Below are positions 27,603 through 37,737 of a stretch of DNA of 64,000 nucleotides, piece after piece. The notes under the pieces are model-generated. The model ran no database searches. It saw only the letters and a program-made list of their open reading frames with translations, and had not been told where the DNA came from. The translations under genes and the position numbers were made by a program. The first letter of the stretch is position 1. Each line of letters starts with the position of its first letter. Source of the DNA: Cyclobacterium marinum DSM 745. GTDB taxonomy: Bacteria > Bacteroidota > Bacteroidia > Cytophagales > Cyclobacteriaceae. The DNA lies in assembly GCF_000222485.1 (NCBI RefSeq), contig NC_015914.1, forward strand, positions 6,058,001 to 6,122,000, written 5' to 3'.

Positions 27603-28478
27603 TTAACTTTTGATTTTTTTCCAAATACTTAAGACAGCCGAGACCACAATAAATACTACGGCACCAACTGCCAGACCAACTAAAAACTCTTTTAGTATGC
27701 CCGGAAAATCCGGTAATAGGTGGTGAAAAAAGTCAATATTGTGAGAGAATATACCACCCGCAACTAACATTAAGGCAATGGTTCCAATTATTGACAACCC
27801 CTTGATTACAATTGGTAGTGCATTCACCAAAAACCTACCCATATAATCTGAAATGCTGTTGTCTTGCTCATTGTACGCGATCAATTTTAAACCGAAATCA
27901 TCCATTCTAACAATAACCGCCACAATTCCATATACACCTGCAGTTGCCAATATGGCGATAAATGAAACAACTAATATTTGTACCCATATTACCTCCTGAA
28001 TCACCGTACCTAGTGCAATGATTACGATCTCCACAGAAAGGATAAAATCAGTAAAAATTGCTGACTTTATTTTTCCTTTCTCACTGGCCAATACTTCCTC
28101 CTTGGTAGGATTTTTTTGCACAACCTTTGTTTCATGATGTTTTTTACCCGCCAAAAATTCATAAACTTTTTCTGCTCCTTCATAGGCAAGATAAAGCCCT
28201 CCCAGTAGTAAGACAATCGTAATTATTTTAGGTAAAAATGCACTTAACAAAAATGCTGCAGGGAGAATAATTATTTTATTTTTTAATGAACCCTTTGTGA
28301 TCGCCCAAAGTACTGGTATTTCCCTAGATGCAATGAAACCGGAAGATTTTTCTGCATTAACAGCAAGGTCATCTCCTAAAATTCCAGCTGTCTTTTTAGC
28401 AGCTACTTTACTCATGGTGGCCACATCGTCCATTAAAGTTGCGATGTCATCCAATAATGCAAAAAAACCTGAAGCCAT
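27603..28478 (-). CDS. DUF808 (YedI-like) membrane protein
   Basis: A 291-residue inner-membrane protein. The N-terminus ASGFFALLDDIATLMDDVAT MSKVAAKKTAGILGDDLAVN is the diagnostic DUF808 stretch. Several hydrophobic helices follow, with the conserved LGGLYLAYEGAEKVYEFLAG and KIKSAIFTDFILSVEIVIIA. The family has no established function. It is transcribed alone, convergent with topoisomerase IB. Confidence 0.9.
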   Translation of the reverse strand: MASGFFALLDDIATLMDDVATMSKVAAKKTAGILGDDLAVNAEKSSGFIASREIPVLWAITKGSLKNKIIILPAAFLLSAFLPKIITIVLLLGGLYLAYEGAEKVYEFLAGKKHHETKVVQKNPTKEEVLASEKGKIKSAIFTDFILSVEIVIIALGTVIQEVIWVQILVVSFIAILATAGVYGIVAVIVRMDDFGLKLIAYNEQDNSISDYMGRFLVNALPIVIKGLSIIGTIALMLVAGGIFSHNIDFFHHLLPDFPGILKEFLVGLAVGAVVFIVVSAVLSIWKKIKS

Positions 28479-28698
28479 TTATATCAGTCTTAAATATATT
28501 GTTACAGAAAATTAAAATAATTGTGGTACCACAGAACCATAATCAAGCCAAAATTTTTCCTCCCTATTTTATTTCGAGACGAAAATATAAAGCCTAGATC
28601 AATTTCTATCATTAAAGGCAATTAATTATTCATTTGAGCACTTTCAAAGAAGATTATCAGGTTAACTTTATTCAAAAATAAAAACAAACGAATAAATT

Positions 28699-28860
28699 AT
28701 GGTTAAGTGGACAATCATATTCCTACTTTTAGCAATCTTGGCAGCAATGTATGGTTTTGGTGGCCTAGCTGAAGGAGCATCAGAAGTTGCAAAAGCATTC
28801 TGTTTTATTTTTCTTGGTATGGTTATCTTCTCTATTTTCTTGAATTTTAAAAGAATTTAG
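28699..28860 (+). CDS. DUF1328 membrane miniprotein, copy 1
   Basis: A 53-residue ORF: MVKWTIIFLLLAILAAMYGF, then GGLAEGASEVAKAFCFIFLG, then MVIFSIFLNFKRI. The centre GFGGLAEGASEVAK is the DUF1328 (YtjA-like) signature, flanked by two transmembrane helices. Family members are abundant, tiny and often stress-linked; their function is unknown. A second, divergent member lies at 39867-40022. Both fall in the stress-gene region, which fits a general-stress regulon but does not prove it. Confidence 0.88.
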   Translation: MVKWTIIFLLLAILAAMYGFGGLAEGASEVAKAFCFIFLGMVIFSIFLNFKRI

Positions 28861-29206
28861 CCGGGAATTAGTCTAAGGAATTGTAGTGTAAATGCAATCA
28901 CCAAAATCAAAGACTTTGGTCTATAGCTCATGTATCGCTATGAAGTTTAAACCTTTCATTAAGCTGGACAAGACAACATTTATAACCCAAGTTACCAGAA
29001 ACCGCACCACATAATTACAGTTTTCTATTTCTCTAAGTAAAGATTATCGATCTATACCCCGCTTCCTATTAATGTTTTACCTAGAATCAATACATATGAA
29101 AATCTTTATTAATACCTTTAGTAATACCCTAAAATGAAAAGAATTTTAGAATTCACGGGAAATTAAATTACCTCATTTTATAAATAATAAAACCTGGCCC
29201 AAAAAT
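28861..29206. other. 346-bp intergenic region
   Basis: AT-rich, no credible ORF, hairpin or promoter motif seen between the DUF1328 and DUF421 genes. Confidence 0.4.
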
Positions 29207-29728
29207 ATGGAAAATTTATTCGAAACCACTTGGGAATCTGTGGGAGTTATTTTTGTTTCTGCTTTAGGAATTTATTTATCAGTAATTTTATTAACCAGAA
29301 TCAGCGGAAAAAGAAGCTTTTCCAAAATGTCAAGTTTTGATTTCGCAATGACTGTTGCTGTAGGTTCAATAATAGCTACCACTATTTTATCATCCTCAGT
29401 AAATTTAATTGAAGGAATCTTGGGTTTAGCTGCTGTATACTTTCTTCAAATATCTATTGCAATTGGAAGAAGACACAAACTCGTAGAGATCTTGGTAGAC
29501 AATACCCCACTCCTTCTAATGGATGGTCAAAATATTCTTCACCAAAACTTAAGAAAAGCTCGGGTATCTGAAAGCGACCTCCGATCAAAATTAAGAGAGG
29601 CCAATGTCATACAGCTTAGTCAAGTTAAAGCTGTAGTATTCGAAACAACCGGGGACATCTCTGTTCTCCATTCCAGTGATGAACAAAATTTAGATATCTG
29701 GCTCATGAAAGACGTGAAAAGAAGCTAA
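29207..29728 (+). CDS. DUF421 (YetF-like) membrane protein
   Basis: A 173-residue protein with three N-terminal helices (about 12-30, 45-62, 66-85). The family signature ILLTRISGKRSFSKMSSFDF, then AMTVAVGSIIATTIL, is followed by a cytosolic domain LVDNTPLLLMDGQNILHQNL, ARVSESDLRSKLREANVIQL and VKAVVFETTGDISVLHS. DUF421 proteins include Bacillus YetF and YdfS-like membrane proteins; their role is not established. It is single, in the stress-gene region. Confidence 0.9.
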   Translation: MENLFETTWESVGVIFVSALGIYLSVILLTRISGKRSFSKMSSFDFAMTVAVGSIIATTILSSSVNLIEGILGLAAVYFLQISIAIGRRHKLVEILVDNTPLLLMDGQNILHQNLRKARVSESDLRSKLREANVIQLSQVKAVVFETTGDISVLHSSDEQNLDIWLMKDVKRS

Positions 29729-29786
29729 ATTGCTTCTTCTAGCTATAAATCCTTTACTTAAAACATTAATTTTTTCTGAAGGACCA

Positions 29787-30245
29787 TTATTTCTCCAATT
29801 TCTGCTTCATTGATTTAATTTGGATAATATCGGTTCTTATTTTGATCAAATGATTTTGTATGATTTGACTCAACATTATGGGTAAATGCTTAGCTTTCAT
29901 TAATTCTTCATATTCTTCTAGCGCTGCAGTTTCCCCACGAATGACATTTTCCAATAAAAACAGATCATCTTTCCCGGCAACAAAAGATTTTGCATCCATC
30001 CATGTGCGTCTCAGTGCTTCCTTATAGGTCCCCTCTTTTGAAAGTTCGCCATAATTTGAATCAACTTCTCTTTTTAATCGAATGTTAAAGTCTTTGCGCT
30101 CATTTGATCTTTTGAGGAAAAGCTCTTTGAGCTCAGGGTCATCCGCATTTTCTGCAGCTGTGTTGTACCCTTTTTCCGCATCTTTGTTCTTTTCTAAAAT
30201 TTCTCCAATTTGTTGGATAAGTTTATTATCTTCTATATTCATCAT
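29787..30245 (-). CDS. PA2169-type four-helix-bundle protein (DUF2383)
   Basis: A 152-residue all-helical soluble protein. The pattern GEILEKNKDAEKGYNTAAEN ADDPELKELF, SNERKDFNIRLKREV, RRTWMDAKSFVAGKDDLFLL and ENVIRGETAALEEYEELMK matches the PA2169 family (ferritin-like four-helix bundle, DUF2383). It has Glu residues placed like a metal site, but a full diiron set is not certain. Members are typical of general-stress regulons. It is convergent with the DUF421 gene. Start may be either of two adjacent ATGs. Confidence 0.85.
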   Translation of the reverse strand: MMNIEDNKLIQQIGEILEKNKDAEKGYNTAAENADDPELKELFLKRSNERKDFNIRLKREVDSNYGELSKEGTYKEALRRTWMDAKSFVAGKDDLFLLENVIRGETAALEEYEELMKAKHLPIMLSQIIQNHLIKIRTDIIQIKSMKQKLEK

Positions 30246-30538
30246 GATCCTAAAATTAAATATTCTGTAGTTTCACTTTTAATTTAAGCCAAAATTATAC
30301 CGTACCTTAACTGGAATAAATATTTTTTGGACTTTAACCCTAAATGGCTTTTAGAGTCTTTATAAAAATCGAATTATGCGATAATACTTCTATTAGGTGG
30401 TCAAACCACTTCACAATAAGCCAATACTTTATTGTTTGTAATTTCACTGTAGGAATGCTACACTAACATCTTACAACACACTGATTTTCTTAAGATTAAC
30501 CCTATTTCCTATCCCCTTACCTAAATTGGGTTATTGCG

Positions 30539-30707
30539 TTAAACCCAATTATGCAATAGCCCCTCTAGAACAAACTGAAATCGCTTCAAAATCAGTCACT
30601 TTGTTACTGTTTTCAATTTCACCATAGCCCTGTAAGGCTAAAATCTTCAAAAAGCCTTTTTTTATTCGATTAAAACCCTCATCACATATTCTATAGCATA
30701 ATCAGGG
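30539..30707 (+). repeat. Dispersed palindrome-ended element, copy A (left part, split by IS)
   Basis: The element begins TTAAACCCAATTATGCAATA. Its right end, after the IS at 32100-32114 (GCATAATCAGGGTTAAAA when rejoined), is the inverted complement of that start, giving inverted ends of roughly 18 bases. The interior shares CTGAAATCGCTTCAAAATCA, TTTTCAATTTCACCATAGCC and CTCATCAC with copy B at 55344. No protein is encoded. The IS is inserted 5-7 bases from the right end. Confidence 0.75.
30698..30707 (+). repeat. Target-site duplication of IS copy 1 (left)
   Basis: ATAATCAGGG is repeated exactly at 32100-32109 on the other side of the element, a 10-bp target duplication. Confidence 0.9.
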
Positions 30708-32099
30708 CAATGTCGTTTAGTTAAGGTTTATAAGTTATAAAATTACTGGGTCTGGCAGTATACCTTTTAATTCTAGGAACTGACCTGTTGGGCCGTACTA
30801 TTTCAAGTTGAAGCAACAGTTTAAAAGCATAATCAGATATTTTTCCAATGATTTTGTCCATTCCTTGTTTGAGTTGATCAATTATAGATTTGGTTTTACG
30901 ATACGCTTGGGTTCTGTTGATCTGATAAGTGTTTTTCCGTTTTTTATTACAGTAGTCAATCCCTTTTTTGGTAAGTGTTTTACTGAGGATGTTGCTCAAG
31001 TTGGCCCTGAGAATGATTCTATTAAAATCCTGGAGAACGGCCCTGGCCGTCTTTCCGCTCAGGTTTTCAAGTTCCGCCCTGGTTTTGAGTAGCTTGAAAG
31101 ACTCTTCAACAGGCCATCTTTTCCTGTAAAGCTCACGTATTTCCTTGACAGGGTACTTCCTATGGTCAACTAGGTTGGTTATCAATATATGGTCTTCTCC
31201 TGATGCAATCGGTACCCGTACGAGCCTTAATTTGAGTGCCTCAGTAGGAATATTCCTTTCCCTACACCTGTTTAAGGCCTCTTTGGAAGGGGACACCTCT
31301 ATGATCTGCTGTTTTTGGGTAGATGCTAAAAATGCTTTTGCATGTTTCCATCTGTTTGCCTTTACCCTGATGACAAAGGATTTCTGTTGCTGAACCAATG
31401 TGGACATGAGCCAAAAGGCCGCATAAGCCCTATCCATTATAAGCAGGTCGCCCTGCCCTAGACAGGGAAGATGACTTTCACACAGAGCAAGTTCACTTGT
31501 CCTGTAATGTTTGATCTTGGCATCTATACTGATTTGGTTGAGTACATCGTAGGCTTGGGAAACACGGGCTAACACTACTTTTCTCCCGTTTTCAGTCCGG
31601 GTTTCGAAATGGCCAAAACCTTTTGCCAATTCTTTGCTGTAAGGAAGCTGCAAAGTACTGCCGTCGATACCTATAAGCCGAAAACCTTTCCATTTACGAA
31701 TATGGCTGGCTTTTTTATAATAAAAAGAACATTGTTGTTCATTGAGCCATGTAAACACCTTGGGGTTTAGTTTGGATCGTTGCTGACTGAATGCTCCTTT
31801 GGAATAGCTGACCGATTTGTCGGAAAAAAAATTATCAAGTTCTTGCTGAACACTCGATTTACCCAGGCCCAACATGAAGTAGATAAGATCTGTAAAACCC
31901 AAACACCGCTGACGAACAAACGCTGTGTTAGTCGTACGGAACCTATCGCGTGTTAATCCATTTTCTATATTGTTTTTTAATAGTTTTAAAAAGTCCTTCG
32001 AAAAGGAAAAGGACTTGATTGTTGTTAGATTATTTTAAAAAAACTACGCTCCCTTTTCTTTCCTAAAAATAATAAAATTTCCTTAACTAAACGACATTG
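30708..32099 (-). mobile_element. IS4-family insertion sequence, copy 1 (1392 bp, defective)
   Basis: Perfect 19-bp terminal inverted repeats (CAATGTCGTTTAGTTAAGG at 30708-30726 and its complement at 32081-32099), bordered by 10-bp direct repeats. It carries a DDE transposase on the minus strand. It is nearly identical to copy 2 (1393 bp), differing by one deleted base in the transposase and a few substitutions (for example near 30774 and 30830). Confidence 0.95.
30721..32099 (-). pseudogene. IS4-family transposase, frameshifted
   Basis: Relative to copy 2, one C is missing at about 32036-32037. The minus strand therefore reads seven T directly followed by AAAA, and the N-terminal frame runs into a TAA within a few codons (...RSFFKII stop). 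The remaining open frame (30721-31902, 393 residues from a TTG) keeps all catalytic motifs: GIDGSTLQLPYSKELAKGFG (first Asp), LLIMDRAYAAFWLM (second Asp) and YRKRWPVEESFKLLK (IS4 signature Y-x2-R-x3-E-x6-K). The loss of the N-terminal DNA-binding part should inactivate it, unless slippage on the T run restores the frame. Confidence 0.85.
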
Positions 32100-32114
32100 A
32101 TAATCAGGGTTAAA
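32100..32114 (+). repeat. Right end of element copy A with target duplication
   Basis: ATAATCAGGG (32100-32109) duplicates 30698-30707 and continues into GGGTTAAAA, the right inverted end of the dispersed element. Confidence 0.75.
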
Positions 32115-32181
32115 ATTATAATCAATGATTATTAAAGGTGGATTTTTTATGGTGAATAAAACCTAATTCATTTTTTATACT

Positions 32182-34716
32182 TTAACTATGCTGAGATGGA
32201 AAAATTATCTTAATAGTTGCACCTTCTCCTTCTTTGCTTTCTGCATTCACCAGCCCGCAATGATTATTGATTACTTTTTTTACTATTGCTAAGCCTATTC
32301 CCGTACCCTCATATTCATGCTTGGCATGCAGTCTTTGAAATACTTCAAAAATTTTGTTTTCCATTCCAATAGGAAATCCAATACCATTATCTCTAATTAA
32401 AAATTCAAAATATTTTTTGTTATGATTTAGATTCATAAGTTGAACCCGGCTTTCTGGAACTTCAGAAGCTGAAATCAATATTTCCGGTCTGCTATCTTTT
32501 TTTGAAAATTTGATCGCATTGCTGATCAAATTGGAAAACACTTGGCGCATTTGGAAAAATATAGCTTCAGCCATCGGTAGATTTTTTACAATTATTTTGG
32601 CCTCAGATTCTTCGATCATTGGAGCCATATCTTCTAATACCTGATCAACCACTTCATTAAAATCAACCATTTCATATTTAGAAACATCATCAGTGGACCG
32701 AGAAAACGAAAGTAAATCGTCTATTAAGGTCCTCATCCTTCCGGCTGCAAAGGTTATCTTTTCAAAATACCCTTTGCCTTTGGAGCTGAAATTACCATAC
32801 TCCTTTTCCAAAATTAAGGAACTGTACATCTGAATCTTTCTCAAAGGTTCCTGAAGGTCATGGCTTGATACATATGCGAATGATTGAAGCTCCTCGTTGG
32901 CATGTTTCAATTTGGCAACTGAATCTTTCAGTTTTTCGTTAGCTTCAAGCAAGAGGTTTGTCCTTAAAGTCACCTGACTTTCAAGTTCCTTGGTAAAGCC
33001 TTCCAAACGTTTGCTATACAATACTTGGTCGGTTACATCTGTCGCAGTTACAATTACTCCCGATATGGTGGCATCTATATCAGATAATGGGATATAGTGA
33101 TAATCCAAATAAAACTCTTTATTAATGCCATTATTAAAAATAATAACCTTGGAGGCCTTATCTTTAATTGCCACTCCTGTTTTCATTACCTTTAACAGTT
33201 CTTCAGGGTATTTTTGATTTAACAGTTCAGGAAAAACAGCCAATAGAGGCTTTCCTATAACTTCTTCTCTGGTTTTACCCCATAAATGGTTTAACATTCT
33301 ATTATTGGCCAATTCTATTTTAAAATCTTCACCTCTTAAAATAGCCATGGCCACAGGAGAATGCTGCATGTGATTTCTAAATTGTCTTTCATTTTCTGCC
33401 AATTCTTTTTTGGACTCGACAATATCAGTAACCTCATTGACTACCATCATGACCTCCTCGACCTCTCCTTCCAATAGATGAATCGGATGAATAATAAAAT
33501 TAAAATAAGTGCTTTTCAATTTCCCGTTGTAGGGTAAGCTTATTTGGTATTCGGTCCCTCTTACAGATTCCTTTTTATGGAAAACCTCCATATATAAGTT
33601 CTCCAAAGTCTCTTTTATTTCAGGAATAGTTTCAAATAGCCTTTTACCTATAAATTCCTCAGATTCTTTTTTAAAAAAATTTAAAAGGGAATTATTAGCC
33701 ATTTTTGCAAGCAATTCCCTGCCCTTAAAAATGGCTATCCCTACAGGTGCCTTGTATACAATGTTTCGGAAATTTTGCTCTTCTTTTTTTATTTTCTCAT
33801 TGGCAAATAATAACTTTCTTTCGTAGCTGACTTGTTCAGAAACATCTTGTAATGTACCCGTAATTCGGTAAGGTGATTTCGGATTTTTGGACCTTACTTT
33901 CCCTTGGGCCTGAACAATCCTTACTTTATTGGTACTTTTATTTTTTATTCCAAATCTCTCTTTAAATCTACCTTCTACTCGTCCTGACAGAGATTTCTTT
34001 ATGGAGGAAGTTACTCTGTAAACATCTTCCGAAACTATGGTATCCATTGCTTGTTCCATGGAAATATTCATTCCTTTGGGGAACCCCATCCAATCCATTA
34101 ACCTATCGTTTCCGGTAAAGGAATTACTAAGTGGATCGTAATCCCAAGTCCCTAGTTCTGCTGCATCAATAGCAAAGGCAAGTTGATTTTCACTCTCTTG
34201 TAACAACTGTAAGTTTTTTACTGCTTCTGTGGTTTCTATGCAAGTAATAGTAATCCCTACCGTTTCACCTTCTTCACCAATCAACACACTATAACTAAAT
34301 GTCCAGTAAACTTCTTCCATTCTTCCATTTCGGAAAATGGATACTAGTTGGTTTTCGTGCCAAGTTGCTTCTCCTGTGGTCCAAACATTTTCAGCTTCTT
34401 TTTTTAGGGTATCAGTTAATTCAGGAAAAGCAAATTCAAATTTTTCACCTAAAATAGCTGGGTGTTTCCCTTTGTTCCCAAGACTTGGTCTATAGGCATC
34501 ATTGTAGAAACAATAAAATTCTTTACCCCAAAGAATAAATTTAGGGAATGCTGTTTTCAACATATTACTGATAGCCATTTTTAGAGATAATGGCCAATTT
34601 TCTAGCATTCCTAAAGGATGTTTAGACCAATCATATGCCTCAATAATCTTACCCATTTCGCCTCCATTCTGAAGAAATTTAGGCCCTTTAGGCATATTTA
34701 TTTCGTCCTTATTCAT
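32182..34716 (-). CDS. Multi-PAS sensor histidine kinase
   Basis: An 844-residue soluble hybrid-free kinase with no transmembrane segment. The N-terminal sensor module (about 15-160: KIIEAYDWSKHPLGMLENWP, FPKFILWGKEFYCFYNDAYR) is a PAS/GAF-like type common in Bacteroidota. Three more PAS units follow (about 170-300, 315-435, 440-565), the last two beginning with similar text (APVGIAIFKGRELLAKMANN; SPVAMAILRGEDFKIELANN). A coiled coil (570-610), HisKA with FAYVSSHDLQEPLRKIQ (His619), and HATPase_c with NLISNAIKFSK, DNGIGFP and GTGIGLAIVKKV follow. It lies downstream of a receiver-only response regulator on the same strand, its probable partner. The signal is unknown; the cytosolic PAS array suggests light, redox or a small ligand. 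Confidence 0.92.
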   Translation of the reverse strand: MNKDEINMPKGPKFLQNGGEMGKIIEAYDWSKHPLGMLENWPLSLKMAISNMLKTAFPKFILWGKEFYCFYNDAYRPSLGNKGKHPAILGEKFEFAFPELTDTLKKEAENVWTTGEATWHENQLVSIFRNGRMEEVYWTFSYSVLIGEEGETVGITITCIETTEAVKNLQLLQESENQLAFAIDAAELGTWDYDPLSNSFTGNDRLMDWMGFPKGMNISMEQAMDTIVSEDVYRVTSSIKKSLSGRVEGRFKERFGIKNKSTNKVRIVQAQGKVRSKNPKSPYRITGTLQDVSEQVSYERKLLFANEKIKKEEQNFRNIVYKAPVGIAIFKGRELLAKMANNSLLNFFKKESEEFIGKRLFETIPEIKETLENLYMEVFHKKESVRGTEYQISLPYNGKLKSTYFNFIIHPIHLLEGEVEEVMMVVNEVTDIVESKKELAENERQFRNHMQHSPVAMAILRGEDFKIELANNRMLNHLWGKTREEVIGKPLLAVFPELLNQKYPEELLKVMKTGVAIKDKASKVIIFNNGINKEFYLDYHYIPLSDIDATISGVIVTATDVTDQVLYSKRLEGFTKELESQVTLRTNLLLEANEKLKDSVAKLKHANEELQSFAYVSSHDLQEPLRKIQMYSSLILEKEYGNFSSKGKGYFEKITFAAGRMRTLIDDLLSFSRSTDDVSKYEMVDFNEVVDQVLEDMAPMIEESEAKIIVKNLPMAEAIFFQMRQVFSNLISNAIKFSKKDSRPEILISASEVPESRVQLMNLNHNKKYFEFLIRDNGIGFPIGMENKIFEVFQRLHAKHEYEGTGIGLAIVKKVINNHCGLVNAESKEGEGATIKIIFPSQHS

Positions 34717-34842
34717 ATATCATCTAACATTATAAAAAGTTCCAAATTCCTGTTATCCTTATTAAAATCAAAGCTTTCTGACAAATAAATCAATAAATGC
34801 CAAGTTTTGTATAGGATGAAAAGAAAACGTTCCTTTAAGTTT

Positions 34843-35292
34843 TTAAGCATGCAAGACGAAATTATGCTTATCGAGTGCAGAACATGGATCATTCCAGTCT
34901 GTATCCAAGGTATTCTTGAGTATATTTTGCATCTCTTCCCTATTGAAAGGTTTCTGGATATAGGCATTGGCTCCAAGTTTATAGGAAAGTTCAATGTCCG
35001 AATTATTATAAGAAGTAGAGAAAATAATGGTGCAAATCTTCTTTAACCTTTCATTGGAGCGAATTTCTTTCAAACATTCAAATCCGTTTTTAACAGGCAT
35101 ATTGAGATCTAGGAATATTATGTCCGGTAACTTTGAATTTATATTTGTCAGATATTCCATAAGCTGATCCCCTCCATTAAACACCTGTATAGGAATATCT
35201 ATATTTATCGTCTCAATGGTGTCCAAAAAAAACTCACAATCATCAGGGTCATCATCTGTTAATACAAGTAAGTTATTCTTTAAATATCTCAT
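34843..35292 (-). CDS. Receiver-only response regulator
   Basis: About 149 residues from ATG 35292; the longer frame begins at a TTG. It is a single CheY-like receiver: acidic pocket LVLTDDDPDDCEFF, phospho-acceptor IIFLDLNMPVKNGFECLKEI, the switch Ser/Thr in IIFSTSYNNSD and the lysine in AYIQKPFNREEM. No output domain follows. It belongs to the Rcp1-like group that pairs with phytochrome or PAS kinases. The histidine kinase starts 126 bases downstream on the same strand. Confidence 0.92.
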   Translation of the reverse strand: MRYLKNNLLVLTDDDPDDCEFFLDTIETINIDIPIQVFNGGDQLMEYLTNINSKLPDIIFLDLNMPVKNGFECLKEIRSNERLKKICTIIFSTSYNNSDIELSYKLGANAYIQKPFNREEMQNILKNTLDTDWNDPCSALDKHNFVLHA

Positions 35293-35605
35293 TTTTCTTA
35301 TTGTTTCTTTTATCAATTAACACCCAAGAAGCCGGATATCACCAATAGGCAATTGTAAACCATTAAGCTTACCAAGAAACAAAATCAAAAATGAGACCAA
35401 AACACTATGACCATTAGGTAAAGTAATGAAAGGATGCGAAAACAATTCCTTTTGGGCTAATAAAAATCCCAAAGAAGTGAGACATTCACTTACATTAATT
35501 ATACAGTTTTCAAACCTGTTTATTTATCAATTATTAACCTTTAAATGCCCTAAAACTAAATCCCTAAAAAAAGACGAATTTAATTCTCTTGTCTTATGTA
35601 TTGCT

Positions 35606-36109
35606 TTAGGGATTAAAATTTTCCTTAAATGTTGGTTCCGGTTGAATTGCAGCAATTGACTCCTTACCCACTTTTATCAAATTAATCAACTCCCCTTTGG
35701 TTTTATCCCAGTAATGTACCTCAGTAGGAACAACCTTTATTGCGGTCAAATCGGGATCACCTATACCATTGAACCAGATACCATCAACCTTGCTGTCATA
35801 AAACCTTTCCAGAATCACACTCCCTTTATAAATTATAGCTTGACCATAAACCGTTAGGAATTTCATATCCTCGGGGTTTGAATAGATCAATTGTAAGTTA
35901 TTGTCTTCTATAATATTTTGGTTGTGGGTACTTTTTTCACTGCTCAAAAACCATATACTTCCATTTTCATCCACCTCCTTGGTAGTCATTGGTATAAAAT
36001 GAGGAGGAAGGGATTTTAGCTTGGTCCCCATGATTGCAAACTGTATACTTTCAGCCAATTCTTTTAATTCTGCAATAGTTTTTTCATTAAATAATTTATC
36101 TCCACTCAT
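35606..36109 (-). CDS. PNPOx-fold general stress protein 26-like
   Basis: A 167-residue flavin-binding split-barrel protein. ELAESIQFAIMGTKLKSLPP, HFIPMTTKEVDENGSIWFLS, NNLQLIYSNPEDMKFLTVYG and KVDGIWFNGIGDPDLTAIKV match the pyridoxamine 5'-phosphate oxidase-like stress proteins (GsiB/YwmB-unrelated, 'general stress protein 26' group). Such proteins bind FMN or FAD; the enzymatic role is not known. It stands alone next to the receiver gene. Confidence 0.87.
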   Translation of the reverse strand: MSGDKLFNEKTIAELKELAESIQFAIMGTKLKSLPPHFIPMTTKEVDENGSIWFLSSEKSTHNQNIIEDNNLQLIYSNPEDMKFLTVYGQAIIYKGSVILERFYDSKVDGIWFNGIGDPDLTAIKVVPTEVHYWDKTKGELINLIKVGKESIAAIQPEPTFKENFNP

Positions 36110-36278
36110 AACTATCTAATTTATTGTTGTGAAAAATTCCTGAATACATGTATTTTTTTAGAACCTAACTGACATCAATTTTAGAAGAATAAAAAGGAGA
36201 AGCCATCTATTTAATACCTAGATGGCCAATCCTTGGGAATCTTCCCGTATAATAGTTGGTTTAAAATATTTAAGATCC

Positions 36279-37307
36279 TTAAGCGGATAAAGCCATCGAT
36301 TGTTGCTTTTCTTTGTATTCTTTGGGGCTACAGTTGTACTTTTGCCTAAAAATCTTGGAAAAGTAACTTCTACTGGAAAATCCAACACTGTATACCACCT
36401 GAGAAATATTCATGTCTGAAGTTTTTATCAACTCTTCACCTTTTTCAACCCTCACTGACCTAATATAATCACTAACAGTGGTACCATGCATTCGTTTGAA
36501 CCCTTCTTGCAGTTTCCCCGGAGACAAACCAGCTTGGCGACTCAATTCAGCAATGCAATGAGGTTTTTCCGGGCAATTCAGAATAGTTTTAGAAATTTCC
36601 CGAACCGCATGCATTTCTTTAAAAGTAAGGTTCCCATTGTTTAGAGCGTCTCTCTTTAAATCATCTGCATGTTGCTGAATTTCATAGGCTAAGATCATAT
36701 GAACCAAACCTTCAATCATTAAACTTCTAACAATACCACGTTCTTGAATGGCTTCAAGTTGTTGAATTTTATCAGCAATTTTCAAATTATATGAACCTAT
36801 ATAAATCGAATTTTGGGAAGCCTTTCCTTTTAAGAAAGATTTCTGAATTCTATAATTCAAACTGTGTTTTTTAGCATTGATAGGATTAAAATCTGTACTG
36901 ACTACAATCAATGAAATCTTAATGTGCTCCCCACTAGCAAATTCCAGAATATTTTCTTCATTTGCTTTATTGGTAAGGATGCTTGTTTGAAAATTTTCAA
37001 GCACTTTTTTGCCTGATTGACTCCTAAACCTATGGGTAACTTTACCCCTTAGACAATAGGCAAAGCAAATAGGGGGATGTTCTGAAGACCCCACGCATAA
37101 AGTCAGGTCTTGAATAAATTTAACATCAAATTCAAGTAAGGATATGCCACTTTTAAAAGTAACACCTCTAATCTTACCTCGACCAACTTCATTGTCAATA
37201 TCCAAAATATGTTCTTTTACCTTCACACTTAGGTCTCCATTCATACTCTGGTGCAGCTCGTCGAAAATATTCTTAATAGCGGTAGATGTAAGTGAAATGG
37301 TTGTCAT
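36279..37307 (-). CDS. AraC-family transcriptional regulator
   Basis: A 342-residue regulator. An N-terminal sensing part (about 1-220, no recognised fold; FAYCLRGKVTHRFRSQSGKK suggests a cupin-like sheet) is followed by the two-helix-turn-helix AraC domain near the C-terminus. This shows CIAELSRQAGLSPGKLQEGF, KRMHGTTVSDYIRSVRVEKG, NISQVVYSVGFSSRSYFSKI and FRQKYNCSPKEYKE. The target is unknown. It has its own transcription unit in the signalling cluster. Confidence 0.9.
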   Translation of the reverse strand: MTTISLTSTAIKNIFDELHQSMNGDLSVKVKEHILDIDNEVGRGKIRGVTFKSGISLLEFDVKFIQDLTLCVGSSEHPPICFAYCLRGKVTHRFRSQSGKKVLENFQTSILTNKANEENILEFASGEHIKISLIVVSTDFNPINAKKHSLNYRIQKSFLKGKASQNSIYIGSYNLKIADKIQQLEAIQERGIVRSLMIEGLVHMILAYEIQQHADDLKRDALNNGNLTFKEMHAVREISKTILNCPEKPHCIAELSRQAGLSPGKLQEGFKRMHGTTVSDYIRSVRVEKGEELIKTSDMNISQVVYSVGFSSRSYFSKIFRQKYNCSPKEYKEKQQSMALSA

Positions 37308-37737
37308 AAAATTTATTAGAGTTAAACAATAAATACCAGAATACTAAACTATACAAGTGGAGCCCACTTGCAATCAAAGCATAATCAATACAAAATCGAT
37401 TTCAGCCTATTCCAACCATTCACGAGTTGTTAATCTTCTAAATTGGTTGTCTAACAAAGATCAACAACTCAAAAGAAATTTTGTTATAAAACTTTGGGTT
37501 AAGATTGCAAGATTTTATGTTTACTACCTTTTACTAATATATTTTTGTAAAATCCTAATCTCGTGAAAATCAATTCTTTGATTTGAATTATAGGCTTAAT
37601 AAAAAGGAGAATAAAAAATTCACATTTTAGACGCCTTTTAAAAAATCCATGCTGTAGTGAGGCGCATACAATGAAACAGGAATAGGTTACAACAGAAATA
37701 GAGTAATCATCATTCAAGCCCTTAAACAAGGGCATGT
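37308..37737. other. 430-bp intergenic region
   Basis: No credible gene; short open frames on both strands show no family features. No strong hairpin seen. Confidence 0.4.

Noticed and set aside
34713..34994. 93-codon minus-strand frame between receiver and histidine kinase
   Set aside because: It overlaps the receiver gene in a shifted frame and lacks a folded-domain pattern; only the spacer part is free of other genes.
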